From an uncultured Verrucomicrobiota bacterium (GTDB taxonomy: Bacteria > Verrucomicrobiota > Verrucomicrobiia > Opitutales > Opitutaceae), in contig CAIQAB010000015.1 in the NCBI GenBank assembly GCA_903869675.1, positions 115,067 through 179,066 of the forward strand: a stretch of 64,000 nt of DNA, read 5' to 3'. The position numbers and the translations under genes are program-made. Shown here one piece after another: positions 9,953-19,033 of the stretch. The notes beneath the pieces are model-generated. The model was not told the DNA's origin, ran no database searches, and saw nothing but the letters and a program-made list of their open reading frames with translations. Numbering within the stretch: the stretch's first letter is position 1; every line of letters begins with the position of its first letter.

Positions 9953-10645
9953 ATGAGTTTGGCCCCCGAAGTCCTCCGCCTCGACCGCGTCGGTAAGCGT
10001 TACCCGATGGGTGATGTCATCGTGGACGCGTTGGTGGATGCCTCGTTCACGCTGCGGGAAGGCGAGGCGGTTGCCATACTCGGCCCCTCCGGCTCGGGTA
10101 AGTCCACGCTCATGCACTTGCTGGGCTTTCTCGATTCGCCCAGCTCCGGCGAAATCCTCTTCGAGGGCCGACCCGTCGCCGTGCTAACCGAGAGTCAGCG
10201 CGCCCGCATCCGCGCCGAGAAGATCGGCTTTGTCTTTCAGGCCTTTAATCTCCTGCCGCGTCTCTCCGTGCGCGCTAATGTCGCCCTGCCGCTCGCCTAC
10301 CACGGATCGCCGCCCGCCGACGCGGAGGATCGCGTTGACCGCGCCCTCGAATTGGTCGGCATGTCCAATCGCGCCCATCACAAGCCGGGAGAACTCTCCG
10401 GCGGCCAGCGCCAGCGCGTCGCCATCGCCCGAGCGCTAGTCAATGAGCCGCGCATCTTGCTCGCCGACGAGCCCACGGGTAATCTCGATACCAAGACCGC
10501 GGCCGCGATCCTCGATTTGTTCAAGGAGCTAAACCGACTTGGACGCACCATTGTGATCGTCACCCACTCGCCCGAGATCGCCGGGCACTTCCGCCGCCAA
10601 TTGCACGTGCGCGACGGCCTAGTCACTGAAGGAGGCGTCGCATGA
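9953..10645 (+). CDS. ABC transporter ATP-binding protein (MacB/LolD type)
   Basis: This 230-residue ATPase has Walker A GPSGSGKST, the Q-loop FQAFNLLPRL, the signature LSGGQRQRVAIARAL, Walker B ILLADEPTGNLD and an H-loop VTHSPE. The short length and the DEPTGNLDTKT segment are typical of the MacB/LolD/FtsE group. It should energise the permease that follows, with which it overlaps by four bases (ATGA). The ATG at 9953 is chosen because the frame upstream lies in the adaptor gene and the palindromic repeat. Confidence 0.92.
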   Translation: MSLAPEVLRLDRVGKRYPMGDVIVDALVDASFTLREGEAVAILGPSGSGKSTLMHLLGFLDSPSSGEILFEGRPVAVLTESQRARIRAEKIGFVFQAFNLLPRLSVRANVALPLAYHGSPPADAEDRVDRALELVGMSNRAHHKPGELSGGQRQRVAIARALVNEPRILLADEPTGNLDTKTAAAILDLFKELNRLGRTIVIVTHSPEIAGHFRRQLHVRDGLVTEGGVA

Positions 10646-11886
10646 GACGTCTTTTATCCGGTGTGGGTAACGGCTTCGCTGAAATCTGGGGGCATAAGCT
10701 CCGTTCGCTGCTCACCATTAGCTGCGTGATGCTTGGCGTCGCATCAATGGTGCTGACCACGGGGTTCATGGAGGGATTCTTCAAAAACTGGGAGGACTCC
10801 TTGCAGGATCAGGGCGGTATTGAGAAAATTTTCGCCTCCGCCCAGGGCGTCAAGGAGCGGCAGGAACCCTTCGCTGCCGTCTCTCCAGGCCTCACCCTGG
10901 CCGACGCCCGCGCTCTTAGTGAACTCGTGACCCAAGCTGGAGTGATCTCGCCGGAGATCGATGCCACGCTTCCCCGGCTAGCCCGCGCTGGAAAAACCTT
11001 CGAGGGTCGGCGGGGGGCGCGCGTCATGGGGGTGACGAATGCTATTTTGGAGATCAACCGCTATGAGATCGGGTCCGGTCGTGCCTTTTCCGATCTCGAT
11101 ATGCACGACGACTCGGAGGTTATCATTATTGGCAGCAAGGTTCGGGAAGCGCTATTTGCGTCAGGCGAGGAACCGCTCGGGGCCTTTATTGATTTTAACA
11201 ACCGTCCGTTTCGTGTCATTGGCGTTTTGCACAATTACGAGCGATTCTGGGGCACCTACAATACTCTGGATTGGAAGAACGAGATCGCCTTTGTCCCCGT
11301 TACCACGATGGCAACCAAGGTGCAGAGGTCCGACCGCCTCTCTTTTTTAAACCTAAAGGCTGCGAATATCTCTCACCTGCGCGAGACGGTGGACGCAGCG
11401 ACCAATGTCCTCGCCCAGCAGCACCGCGGGATCATTGATTTCAATGTGCGCACCAATGAGGAGCAACTGGCCAGTTTCGCCAGCACCAAGGCGAGCTTCG
11501 TGATCGGCGGTGGCGCCATAGCGGGTGTTTCACTGCTGGTCAGCGGTATTGGGATCATGAATCTCATGCTTGCTTCGATCAATGAGCGCGTGCGCGAGAT
11601 CGGTATTCGCAAGGCGGTCGGCGCGACGCCGTTCAACATCTTTAGCCAGTTCGTGGCCGAGGCGGTGACGCTGAGTCTGCTCGGTGGCGCGGCGGGAGTC
11701 GCCGTCGCGGTCGCCTTGATCAAGGTTCTCGCCGCCACGCTCCCCCCGGGTAGCACGCCGCTACTTTCGCCGTCGGCCTTCGTGGTGGGCTTTGTCTTTA
11801 GTGTAAGCGCCGGCGTGCTGGCGGGCATCTACCCGGCCATCCAAGCAGCCAAACTCGATCCGATCGAGGCCCTGCGCTACGAGTGA
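10642..11886 (+). CDS. MacB/FtsX-type ABC transporter permease
   Basis: The protein has one N-terminal membrane helix (around residues 20-40) and a large periplasmic MacB_PCD-type domain. Three C-terminal helices follow, the first in a segment containing SGIGIMNLMLASI and the conserved ERVREIGIRKAVGA loop. That loop and topology are diagnostic of the FtsX/MacB permease domain. It is translationally coupled to the ATPase by a four-base overlap. The stop overlaps the 3' end of the convergent HAD gene by 10 bases. Confidence 0.9.
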   Translation: MRRLLSGVGNGFAEIWGHKLRSLLTISCVMLGVASMVLTTGFMEGFFKNWEDSLQDQGGIEKIFASAQGVKERQEPFAAVSPGLTLADARALSELVTQAGVISPEIDATLPRLARAGKTFEGRRGARVMGVTNAILEINRYEIGSGRAFSDLDMHDDSEVIIIGSKVREALFASGEEPLGAFIDFNNRPFRVIGVLHNYERFWGTYNTLDWKNEIAFVPVTTMATKVQRSDRLSFLNLKAANISHLRETVDAATNVLAQQHRGIIDFNVRTNEEQLASFASTKASFVIGGGAIAGVSLLVSGIGIMNLMLASINERVREIGIRKAVGATPFNIFSQFVAEAVTLSLLGGAAGVAVAVALIKVLAATLPPGSTPLLSPSAFVVGFVFSVSAGVLAGIYPAIQAAKLDPIEALRYE

Positions 11887-12548
11887 GTTCCAGTTAACAA
11901 TTCGCCTTTCAGGTTGGATAAACCGGGGGCGACAAACACTGCGCCGTGGGCGTGCAGTTCCCCGGCGGAGTGGGTGCCAGTGGTGACGGCGAAACAACCG
12001 ATCAGCTTGCCGAGACGAGCGGCATCCACATCCCAAGGTGAATCACCCACCAGTGCAGTCGACGCCTCCTCGGCGCTGAGCGCGCGCAGGACGTGCGCAG
12101 TGAATTCTGGCTGTGGTTTCAACCAAGGCGTATCGGTCGCGCCAAAAACCCCTGCGAGTAGGGGATCGAGGCCGAGGTGAGAACAGACCCGGCGGGCGGA
12201 GGGGCCGTGTTTATTGGTAAAGACGGCACAAACGACCCCGGCGGCTTGGAGTTCCGCCAGCAAGTTAATCGCGCCAGGGAATAGCACGGCATCGTCTAGC
12301 ATGGTGGCGTCCCAGTAGGCGCGGTAGACGGGTAGCGCCTCCTCGAGGAGATGATCGTGGGTGGGGCCGAGGGTTTTTTTTAAGGCTTCGGGCAATCCGC
12401 CCCCGATCGCGCGCAACACTTCTTCTCGGGTGGCATCAGGCAGACCGTAGTGCCGGCGCACGTGGGTATGGGCGCGATGGATGGCGGAAAAATGGTCGAG
12501 TAGGGTGCCATCAAGGTCGAATAGGACAGTTCGGAAACGCGGTGACAT
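11877..12548 (-). CDS. HAD-superfamily phosphatase, phosphoglycolate-phosphatase-like
   Basis: The N-terminus LFDLDGTLLD carries the nucleophile and acid/base aspartates. FTNKH is motif II, and LVGDSPWDVDAAR is the metal-binding motif IV. A helical cap of about 65 residues sits between motifs I and II, as in Gph and related HAD-IA phosphatases. The ATG at 12548 puts the DLDGT motif at residue 10, the usual position; a longer frame upstream lacks similarity. The substrate cannot be told from sequence. Confidence 0.85.
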   Translation of the reverse strand: MSPRFRTVLFDLDGTLLDHFSAIHRAHTHVRRHYGLPDATREEVLRAIGGGLPEALKKTLGPTHDHLLEEALPVYRAYWDATMLDDAVLFPGAINLLAELQAAGVVCAVFTNKHGPSARRVCSHLGLDPLLAGVFGATDTPWLKPQPEFTAHVLRALSAEEASTALVGDSPWDVDAARLGKLIGCFAVTTGTHSAGELHAHGAVFVAPGLSNLKGELLTGTHS

Positions 12549-12628
12549 CCACCAAGGGAGCGGGATGAAGCGGTCGGGCGGCAAGGAATCGTTTGCGCGG
12601 CCGCGCTTGGTGTTCACAACTTGGCGGT

Positions 12629-13774
12629 ATGCATCATCCCGTTCCACCTCCCGTTGCGTCGCCCTGCGAGGCTACGGTGCGCGTCGAGGCGGAAGGGGGC
12701 GAGTTGCGCGTCGCCCTTGGGGGCGTGTGGCGGGTGACGGCCGAAAAACCCGACTGGAGTCCGGAAAAACTGGCGGCGCAGCCGCACGGCCTGCACATCG
12801 TGCTCGGGAATGATCTAGGCGAGTGGGACAGTTCTTTGCTGCTTTTTATCCACGAGATACGCAGTTGGGCGGAGGGAGTCGGCGTGCGCTGCGAGATCTA
12901 TCACCTTCCGGATGGCATGCAGGCGATGCTGCTGCAGTTCACCCAGGCCTGCGAGAAGTCTCGTCCGGCGGATCGCACCGAGAGCTTTCTGGCCACGGTG
13001 GGTCTAGCGGCGGCGGATGCATGGGCCAAGACCCGCGAGATCGCGCATTTTCTAGGTGAATGCGTGCTCAGCGGGGTTTATCTTGCGCGAAATCCGCAGA
13101 AATTTCGCGTGCGGGATTGTCTGGAAGAAATTCAGCAGTGCGGGGCAATGTCTCTGCCTATTGTCAGCCTGATTAGCCTGCTGGTCGGTCTTATCATGGC
13201 ATATCAGTCGGCAATTTTAATGCGGCAGTTCGGAGCGGACATCTATGTAGCGGATGCCGTCGGCCTTGTAATGGTGCGCGAGCTCGGCTCGATGATGACG
13301 GCCTTTATTCTCGCCGGTCGCACCGGCGCCGCCTTTGCGGCGACGCTGGGAAACATGCGTGCTAACGACGAGATCGACGCGCTCGAGACGCTCGGAATCC
13401 GTGCGGTCGATTTTCTTGTCCTGCCTCGGTTGGTCGCGCTCGGTCTAATGCTGCCCTTGCTGGCGCTCTACGCAAATTTCCTCGGCATCCTTGGCGGCAT
13501 GGTGGTTTCGCTCGGGCTTCTCGACATACCCCCCGCCGCCTACTGGGTGCAGACCATGTCGGCGATCGACTTGTCCGATGTGGCCACCGGCGTGATCAAG
13601 GCCGGCACCTATGGTGTGCTGGTGGGATTGGCGGGGTGTCATCGCGGGCTGCTTGCCGAACGTAGTGCTGCTGGCGTGGGGCGGGCGGCGACGTCGGCGG
13701 TCGTTATGGGGCTGCTTTTTATTATCATCGCGGACGCTATTTTCGCAATCGCTTTCAACGTCTTCGGACTCTGA
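12629..13774 (+). CDS. mlaE: STAS domain-MlaE permease fusion, lipid ABC transporter
   Basis: The C-terminal 250 residues are an MlaE/YrbE permease with several helices and the conserved segments RTGAAFAATLGNMRANDEIDALETLG and GLAGCHRG. The first 120 residues resemble a STAS domain (RVALGGVWRVTAEKP and the stretch near DSSLLLF), the role played in E. coli by separate MlaB. It begins an operon with mlaF, mlaD and a lipoprotein gene. This operon should move phospholipids between inner and outer membrane. The ATG at 12629 is the first start outside the divergent HAD gene's leader. Confidence 0.88.
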   Translation: MHHPVPPPVASPCEATVRVEAEGGELRVALGGVWRVTAEKPDWSPEKLAAQPHGLHIVLGNDLGEWDSSLLLFIHEIRSWAEGVGVRCEIYHLPDGMQAMLLQFTQACEKSRPADRTESFLATVGLAAADAWAKTREIAHFLGECVLSGVYLARNPQKFRVRDCLEEIQQCGAMSLPIVSLISLLVGLIMAYQSAILMRQFGADIYVADAVGLVMVRELGSMMTAFILAGRTGAAFAATLGNMRANDEIDALETLGIRAVDFLVLPRLVALGLMLPLLALYANFLGILGGMVVSLGLLDIPPAAYWVQTMSAIDLSDVATGVIKAGTYGVLVGLAGCHRGLLAERSAAGVGRAATSAVVMGLLFIIIADAIFAIAFNVFGL

Positions 13775-13777
13775 GTC

Positions 13778-14635
13778 ATGCTACCCATTTCAAATACTTC
13801 CTTGGTTGAACCCGCCGCCGTCGAGGTTCAGGGGATTGATTGCGGCTACGGCGGTGAGCCCCTCATCAAAGATCTCAGTTTCTCGGTTAAGCGCGGGGAG
13901 ATTTTTTTCGTCATCGGCGGCTCAGGTTGCGGCAAGAGCACTCTTTTGCGCCATCTCATCGGCTTGAACCGCCCGACGTCGGGTGACGTGCGTTTCTTCG
14001 GGCGCTCTTTCCTAGATGCCGACGCAGTGCGGCGGCGCCAGTTACTCAAGACTTTCGGGGTGCTCTATCAGGGCGGTGCGCTCTGGAGTTCGCTTACGTT
14101 AATGGAGAATATCTGCCTGCCGCTGGAGGAATACACTACCCTCAATCCTCGTGAGCGTCAGGAGTTGGCGGCCTTCAAGCTCTCCCAGGTCGGTCTCGCT
14201 GGCTACGAAGGCTACTATCCCTCCGAGATTTCTGGTGGCATGAAAAAACGCGCGGGGCTGGCGCGGGCGCTCGCACTGGACCCGGCGATCGTCTTTTTCG
14301 ACGAGCCCTCCGCCGGTCTCGATCCCATCACCTCTAGAAAACTGGACGAATTGATCCTGCAGATACGCGACTTGTTGGGCACGACCTGCGTGGTGGTTTC
14401 GCATGAGTTGGACTCGATCTTCGGCATTGCGGACCGCGTGCTGATGCTCGACAAACAGGTGCGCGGACAGATCGCGCTTGGCGATCCGCGGGCGCTGTCG
14501 CTTGGTAGCGAGGATCCGCGCGTGCGCGAGTTTCTCGGCCGCAATCTTAGGCCGGGTGAAAACGGCTTCGACAGCCCGGAGCTGCGTCCGCATTTAAAGC
14601 ATTTAACCATTCGCCGTCTTGAAGACCAAAATTAG
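13778..14635 (+). CDS. mlaF: MlaF-type ABC ATPase for lipid transport
   Basis: The 285-residue ATPase has Walker A GGSGCGKST, the MlaF-type Q-loop GVLYQGGALWSSLT, the signature SGGMKKRAGLARALA and Walker B IVFFDEPSAGLDP. The SGGMKKR signature and YQGGALW segment are specific to the Mla/Ttg2A group. It lies three bases after the permease gene and overlaps the next gene by 17 bases, so translation is probably coupled. Confidence 0.94.
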   Translation: MLPISNTSLVEPAAVEVQGIDCGYGGEPLIKDLSFSVKRGEIFFVIGGSGCGKSTLLRHLIGLNRPTSGDVRFFGRSFLDADAVRRRQLLKTFGVLYQGGALWSSLTLMENICLPLEEYTTLNPRERQELAAFKLSQVGLAGYEGYYPSEISGGMKKRAGLARALALDPAIVFFDEPSAGLDPITSRKLDELILQIRDLLGTTCVVVSHELDSIFGIADRVLMLDKQVRGQIALGDPRALSLGSEDPRVREFLGRNLRPGENGFDSPELRPHLKHLTIRRLEDQN

Positions 14636-15638
14636 CCCCACCGTCGTAGGTCTCTTTGTCCTGGGTGCGATCCTGCTCGGCGTGATTGCCCTGTTCGCTT
14701 TTGGCGGTGTTAGCTTTTTCTCCAAACCAGAGCGTTTCGTAGTGTATTTTAACGAATCGATCCACGGCTTGGACCAAGGTTCGCCGGTCAAGCTCCGCGG
14801 TGTGCGTATCGGACGTGTAGTTGGTATGAAAGTGCGTGCGATCCCCGGTCGTTCTGCTGACGAACCGCGCTCGGTGGTTGCGGTTGTCTGCGAACTCAGC
14901 CGCGATGTGGTGGCTAACGCTAGCGGCGAGCCGGTGGATGTCTCCGACCGCGGCGAGTTGCAGCACTTGGTCGATGAGGGACTGCGCGCCCAGCTTGGTG
15001 TCATAGGTTACGCCACTGGCCTGCTTTACGTGGAGCTCGATTTCTACGACCCCAAGGACTACCCGGCGCGGCCACGTGACGGTGCCGGGGCAGAGTATCT
15101 GGAACTGCCGGCCGTGCCCTCTAAAAGCGCCGAGTTCTTGCGTAGTTTGGAGGAGATTCTGACCGACGTGAAGCGCATCGATTTCGCCGAAATTGGTGCG
15201 GAGGTTCAGGGACTGCTGGTGGATACCCGCAGGCAAATCAATGCCGCCGACCTAGCGAGGGTCTCACGCGAGTGGGCCGAAGCGGGAAAGGCCGTGCGTG
15301 GCTTCGTGGAATCGCCCGAAGCCAAGCAGATGCTGGCTAGCGCGGCCTCGGCCTCAGCGCGGCTCGACCACATATTGGCAGATCTTGAGAAGACGGTTGG
15401 ACCGAGCGGGGAGCAGCTAAATCTAGTGCTGTCTGAGGCCCGCACCGCTCTGTCCGACTTTACGGAAACCTCGACCGTAATGAAGCGCTTCATCAACGCC
15501 CAGCAATACCTAGGCGACGACGCCTCCAAGGCCTTTGTTCGGCTGGGCGAGGCGGCGGCGGCGGTCGGAAGGCTGGCTGATTTTCTGGAGCGCAATCCTA
15601 GTGCCCTTCTGAGCGGTCGCGCGGAGGAGGCCAAGTGA
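14619..15638 (+). CDS. mlaD: MlaD/MCE-family substrate-binding protein
   Basis: A membrane anchor at residues 8-30 is followed by an MCE domain with the hallmark FNESIHGLDQGSPVKLRGVRIGRV. A long alpha-helical tail rich in Ala and Glu follows. MCE proteins form hexameric rings that bind lipid in the periplasm above the MlaFE complex. The start is TTG at 14619, inside the end of mlaF. This puts MKTKISPTVVGLFVLG at the N-terminus, as usual for the family. The next gene starts within its stop codon. Confidence 0.9.
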   Translation: MKTKISPTVVGLFVLGAILLGVIALFAFGGVSFFSKPERFVVYFNESIHGLDQGSPVKLRGVRIGRVVGMKVRAIPGRSADEPRSVVAVVCELSRDVVANASGEPVDVSDRGELQHLVDEGLRAQLGVIGYATGLLYVELDFYDPKDYPARPRDGAGAEYLELPAVPSKSAEFLRSLEEILTDVKRIDFAEIGAEVQGLLVDTRRQINAADLARVSREWAEAGKAVRGFVESPEAKQMLASAASASARLDHILADLEKTVGPSGEQLNLVLSEARTALSDFTETSTVMKRFINAQQYLGDDASKAFVRLGEAAAAVGRLADFLERNPSALLSGRAEEAK

Positions 15639-16318
15639 AGCCTTCCGTCTTGTTGTCTTTTCTTACCCGCATGAAAACGCGCCCATTTTTATCCATTGTT
15701 CATTCTGCTCTGCTCTTCTTTGCGGTTTTGGGGTTGGTCGGCTGCAGTCTGCTTCCCGCGCCCAGGAAAGATCCGACCCGGTTTTATGTCCTAACCGGAC
15801 CCAGCGCGAACGAGCTAAATAGCGGCCATAAAAAGGGGCAAATCAAGGTCGGCGTGCGTTCGGTCACGGTCGCGCCTTACCTCGACGGCAAGACCATGAT
15901 CGTGCGTCGCGGTCCTAATGAGATCGACTACCGCGACTATGCGCGCTGGGCCGAGCCGCTGGCCACGGGGATCAATCGCATGCTGGTGGCCCGTCTACAT
16001 CTTTCTGAACGCGTGCAGCGGGTCATACCCCAGCCTTTTCCTTTTGACACGACCCGGGACGTAGACGTGCAGGTAAACATCCTGCGTTGCGAGGGTATGG
16101 TGAAGAAGGACGGCACGGCCTCCGTGAGTTTTATGTGCGGGATTGAGCTAGTGCGCGCGGGCGAGCAGGCAGGGGCCGGTGAGGTGCTGCTGCGCGAGGT
16201 CTATGAGGCGCCGCAGACTCCGTGGCGCGAAGGAGACTACGCGGAGTTAGCTCGGCGTCTCAGTGAGGAAGTTGCGCGTGTCGCCGACCGCGTGCTGGCG
16301 GCTCTACCGGCGGAGTAG
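15635..16318 (+). CDS. ABC-type transport auxiliary lipoprotein (PqiC-like)
   Basis: A lipobox LVGC about 40 residues in predicts lipidation. The body has FYVLTGP, the RVTVAPYLDGKTMIVRR-like segment and WAEPL, which mark the ABC-transporter auxiliary lipoprotein family (PqiC, DUF330-like). In gammaproteobacteria PqiC works with MCE proteins to bridge the periplasm. GTG at 15635 overlaps the mlaD stop by four bases. ATG at 15671 gives a more typical lipoprotein signal and may be the real start. Confidence 0.83.
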   Translation: MKPSVLLSFLTRMKTRPFLSIVHSALLFFAVLGLVGCSLLPAPRKDPTRFYVLTGPSANELNSGHKKGQIKVGVRSVTVAPYLDGKTMIVRRGPNEIDYRDYARWAEPLATGINRMLVARLHLSERVQRVIPQPFPFDTTRDVDVQVNILRCEGMVKKDGTASVSFMCGIELVRAGEQAGAGEVLLREVYEAPQTPWREGDYAELARRLSEEVARVADRVLAALPAE

Positions 16319-16333
16319 GACGGGCAGGCTCGC

Positions 16334-16696
16334 CTACTTTAGCCCGCCTTCGTGAGTAGCGGGGTTTTGAATTTGGTCCTTCCAGCCCAGGATCTTGGCT
16401 TGGGCGCCGAATTTCTCCGCGGCGGCTTTGTCGCCTTTTTCCATCCAGATACGGGACAGGGTTGTATTGATGAATAGATCGTCTGGCCGGAGGGCATGTG
16501 CGCGTTCGGCGCCGGCCAGAGCATGATCAAGATCGCGCCGTGAAAAATGAATCTCGGCCAGCGCGTGCCAAGCGTCGAAACAAGCGGGTGCAGCGTCGGC
16601 GGCGCGTTCTAATTTTGCGAGCGCGGCGTCGGAGTCGCCCATAGCATGATCGTAGCTGGCGTCGTCGATCAGGGATTGCAGCTCGTCTTCGGTCAT
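16334..16696 (-). CDS. Small TPR-repeat protein
   Basis: About 120 residues make three tetratricopeptide-like helical hairpins, for example ALAKLERAADAAPACFDAWHALAEIHF and LAGAERAHALRPDDLFINTTLSRIW. There is no signal peptide or membrane helix, so it is probably a cytoplasmic adaptor. The ATG at 16696 is chosen because the frame further upstream runs through the terminator of the YceI gene. Its partner is unknown. Confidence 0.7.
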   Translation of the reverse strand: MTEDELQSLIDDASYDHAMGDSDAALAKLERAADAAPACFDAWHALAEIHFSRRDLDHALAGAERAHALRPDDLFINTTLSRIWMEKGDKAAAEKFGAQAKILGWKDQIQNPATHEGGLK

Positions 16697-16720
16697 AGCG
16701 CCAAGATGCGCACTCCTAAC

Positions 16721-16754
16721 CAAAAGAAAAGCCGCGTCACAAGGTGACGCGGCT
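16721..16754 (-). terminator. Intrinsic terminator of the YceI gene
   Basis: The arms AGCCGCGTCAC (16730-16740) and GTGACGCGGCT (16744-16754) pair perfectly over 11 bases around a three-base loop. On the minus strand the stem is followed by TTTTCTTTTG. It lies 36 bases after the YceI stop codon. Confidence 0.9.
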
Positions 16755-16790
16755 GGTTTCAAAGTCGGAACTCCGAACGGTCTTTTTGAC

Positions 16791-17414
16791 TCAGGCTCCG
16801 GGGGCGCCTCCAACGAGGGCGAAAGTCAACTGGATGGCGGGGGCTACTTTGTCTTCGTTTTTACCGGGTTGTATGCCGAAATCAGAACGCAGAATGGTGA
16901 AAACGCCTCGGACCACAAGAAGGTCGCCGGGCAGTTCGGGTTTGTTAAGGCGCTTTCCGTAGGCGTCGGGGAGGTAGCTAAGGGTAACGGGCACCAAGAC
17001 CTCCTTGGAAACTCCCTTGAGGGTGAACTTGCCGGCGGCAATGGCCGACCACTTGCCGTCGCTGATAGATCGCACTGAATCTAGCTGGGAGAATTCGAAG
17101 CTGATATCCTCCTGCTTGGCGGCGTCTATCCAGTCGGCGCTGAGCAGGTGTTCGGTCATCTTGTCGTTGGGCACCTTCAGAGATGAACTCGCAACCCCGA
17201 GTGCACCCTTGGTGGCGGGAACATTGGCCGGGTCGAAGGTAACTTTGCCTTCGACGGCGTTGGCGTTCCCGACGATGGGCTCCAGGATAGAGTCGAGGGT
17301 GAACTGGATGGCGTTCACGCCTTTTGGGTCCTTGAAGTCGTAGGTTTTGGTCGTGGCGACGGCGGAGACGATAGTAAAGCCGGCGAAGGCGATGGTGCGG
17401 AGCATTTGGTTCAT
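16791..17414 (-). CDS. YceI-family periplasmic protein
   Basis: A signal peptide (ending near SAVA, residue 20) precedes a YceI lipocalin-like barrel. The family hallmark is seen in IQFTLDSILEPIVGNANAVEGKVTFDP, then LLSADWIDAAKQEDISFEF and GKFTLKGVSKEVLVPVTL. YceI barrels bind isoprenoid or amphiphilic molecules in the periplasm; the ligand here is unknown. A second ATG three codons downstream is an alternative start. The gene has its own terminator downstream. Confidence 0.87.
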   Translation of the reverse strand: MNQMLRTIAFAGFTIVSAVATTKTYDFKDPKGVNAIQFTLDSILEPIVGNANAVEGKVTFDPANVPATKGALGVASSSLKVPNDKMTEHLLSADWIDAAKQEDISFEFSQLDSVRSISDGKWSAIAAGKFTLKGVSKEVLVPVTLSYLPDAYGKRLNKPELPGDLLVVRGVFTILRSDFGIQPGKNEDKVAPAIQLTFALVGGAPGA

Positions 17415-17448
17415 AGCGTAGGCGGGTTTAGGCGAATAAAGGTAAAGT

Positions 17449-17775
17449 TCAGGATCGGTATTGGGGACAGCGACGGCCGAGAAAAGTTACTGCAAAAACC
17501 AAAAGTCCTGTGGTGACCCCGCCGGCGAGCACGTCGAGCCCGGGCACGAATCTTTTCTCATACGTCACAAATTCTATTTCGGTGACCGGATCGATGTGTT
17601 TTACCGGCACTTGATTCTGAGTCCATCCCCGATGGTAGCCTTTGGCTGCCCAGACGCAAAAAACATAGAGCACGAAAAACGCGCCCGCCCCGCGAAGCAG
17701 AATGCGCCAGGCGGCGATGGTCTTTTCCGGCGGCAGCGGAGACTCGGGCGTCGGGGAAGCGGGGAATTGAGTCAT
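17449..17775 (-). CDS. Small membrane protein of unknown function
   Basis: About 108 residues with two predicted membrane helices, near residues 28-45 (LLRGAGAFFVLYVFCVWAA) and 80-98 (GLLVFAVTFL), joined by a charged loop with HIDPVTEIEFVTYEKRFVPG. I do not recognise the family. The ATG at 17775 avoids a low-complexity leader. It lies 57 bases after queA on the same strand and may be co-transcribed with it. Confidence 0.6.
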   Translation of the reverse strand: MTQFPASPTPESPLPPEKTIAAWRILLRGAGAFFVLYVFCVWAAKGYHRGWTQNQVPVKHIDPVTEIEFVTYEKRFVPGLDVLAGGVTTGLLVFAVTFLGRRCPQYRS

Positions 17776-17832
17776 GAAAGGAGCCGCAGTCACGCAACGG
17801 GTTTGCGGGCGGGGTGCGAGCATCGGAGGGAC

Positions 17833-18945
17833 TTATAGGATGAGCATGGCGTCACCGTAGCTAAAAAAGCGGTATTTGCGGGCGATGGCCTCGGCGTAGA
17901 TTTCCTTCAGCCAAGCGATGCCATTGGTCGAGCCCGGGGCGAGGAATGCGGCGACCAAGCAGAGCAGAGTAGAGCGCGGTTGGTGAAAGTTGGTCACCAA
18001 TCCGTCGATGGCGGCGAAGCGGGCCGGCGGGTAAAGGTAGAGCCCGGCCTCGTCGCGGAAGGCCTCTTCGGGCGCGGTGGGACGACCGGCGTATTTTCGG
18101 CAGAAGTCCTCCAAGGTGCGCACGGTGGTGGTGCCGACCGCCACGCGGCGGGTGCCGAAGGCGGGGTGCAGCACGGCTTCACGAGTGGCGGGCGGGACCT
18201 CGTAGACTTCTCGATGGATGGCGTGGGCTTCGATGGTATCGCTTGCGATGGGTTTGAAGGTGCCTAGGCCGACGTGCAGGGTCACGTCGGCGGTGCGCAC
18301 TCCGGCGGCCTGCAGCGAGGCGAGCAGCTCCGGCGTGAAATGCAGGCCGGCGGTGGGCGCGGCGGCGGCTACTTGGCGGGTAGGGTCGGCGTAGACGGTT
18401 TGGTAGCGTTCGAGGTCGGTGGCGCGTTCTTCCGCCGTGTGCTGGCGGGTAATGTAGGGCGGTAGCGGGACCTCGCCTACGCGGTTGGCGATAGCTATGA
18501 TGGTTGACGGACTGCCTTCGGGACTGGGTTGGCAAGTGAATGCGACGCGGGCGGCGCCTTCGGCGTCTTTCTCCAGCACGGTCGCAGTAAACGCGTCCGG
18601 AAGGCCGAATGATGCTCCCACGGGAAGCTTTTTGCCAGGACGCAGCAGGCACCACCATTCGTTAGAGTCGCCGGAGGCGGCGGGACGGAGAAGCAAGCAC
18701 TCGACCGCGCCGCCGGTCGGGCGAGCGGCGAGCAGGCGGGCGGGCAGCACGGCGGCGTTGTTACGCAAGAGGATGTCCCCCGGGCGGAGATACTCGCCGA
18801 GATCGGAAAAGGCGCGGTGTTCGATCCGGCGTTCCGCGCGGTGCACGACGAGAAGCCTGGAGGCATCACGCCGGGCTGCCGGGGTCTGGGCGATTAGCGC
18901 ATCGGGGAGGGTGTAATCAAAAAGTTCGGTGGGCAGGGGAGGCAT
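17833..18945 (-). CDS. queA: tRNA preQ1(34) S-adenosylmethionine ribosyltransferase-isomerase QueA
   Basis: QueA transfers and isomerises ribose from SAM onto preQ1 in tRNA, forming epoxyqueuosine. The N-terminal FDYTLPDALIAQTPAARRDASRLLVV, the GDILLRNNAAVLPARL segment, PTAGLHFT and VTNFHQPRSTLLCLVAAF are family hallmarks. The length of 370 residues is slightly above the usual 340-350. No other queuosine gene is in the window. It diverges from the tRNA-Thr gene. Confidence 0.95.
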   Translation of the reverse strand: MPPLPTELFDYTLPDALIAQTPAARRDASRLLVVHRAERRIEHRAFSDLGEYLRPGDILLRNNAAVLPARLLAARPTGGAVECLLLRPAASGDSNEWWCLLRPGKKLPVGASFGLPDAFTATVLEKDAEGAARVAFTCQPSPEGSPSTIIAIANRVGEVPLPPYITRQHTAEERATDLERYQTVYADPTRQVAAAAPTAGLHFTPELLASLQAAGVRTADVTLHVGLGTFKPIASDTIEAHAIHREVYEVPPATREAVLHPAFGTRRVAVGTTTVRTLEDFCRKYAGRPTAPEEAFRDEAGLYLYPPARFAAIDGLVTNFHQPRSTLLCLVAAFLAPGSTNGIAWLKEIYAEAIARKYRFFSYGDAMLIL

Positions 18946-19033
18946 GCGCGGCGGGTCAAAGTTGGATGCGTGCAGGGAAAGAAGCTTGCCCTGTGCGTTG
19001 GTGCGAGTTTGTTCCTCTTTCCCTGTTGGCCAC

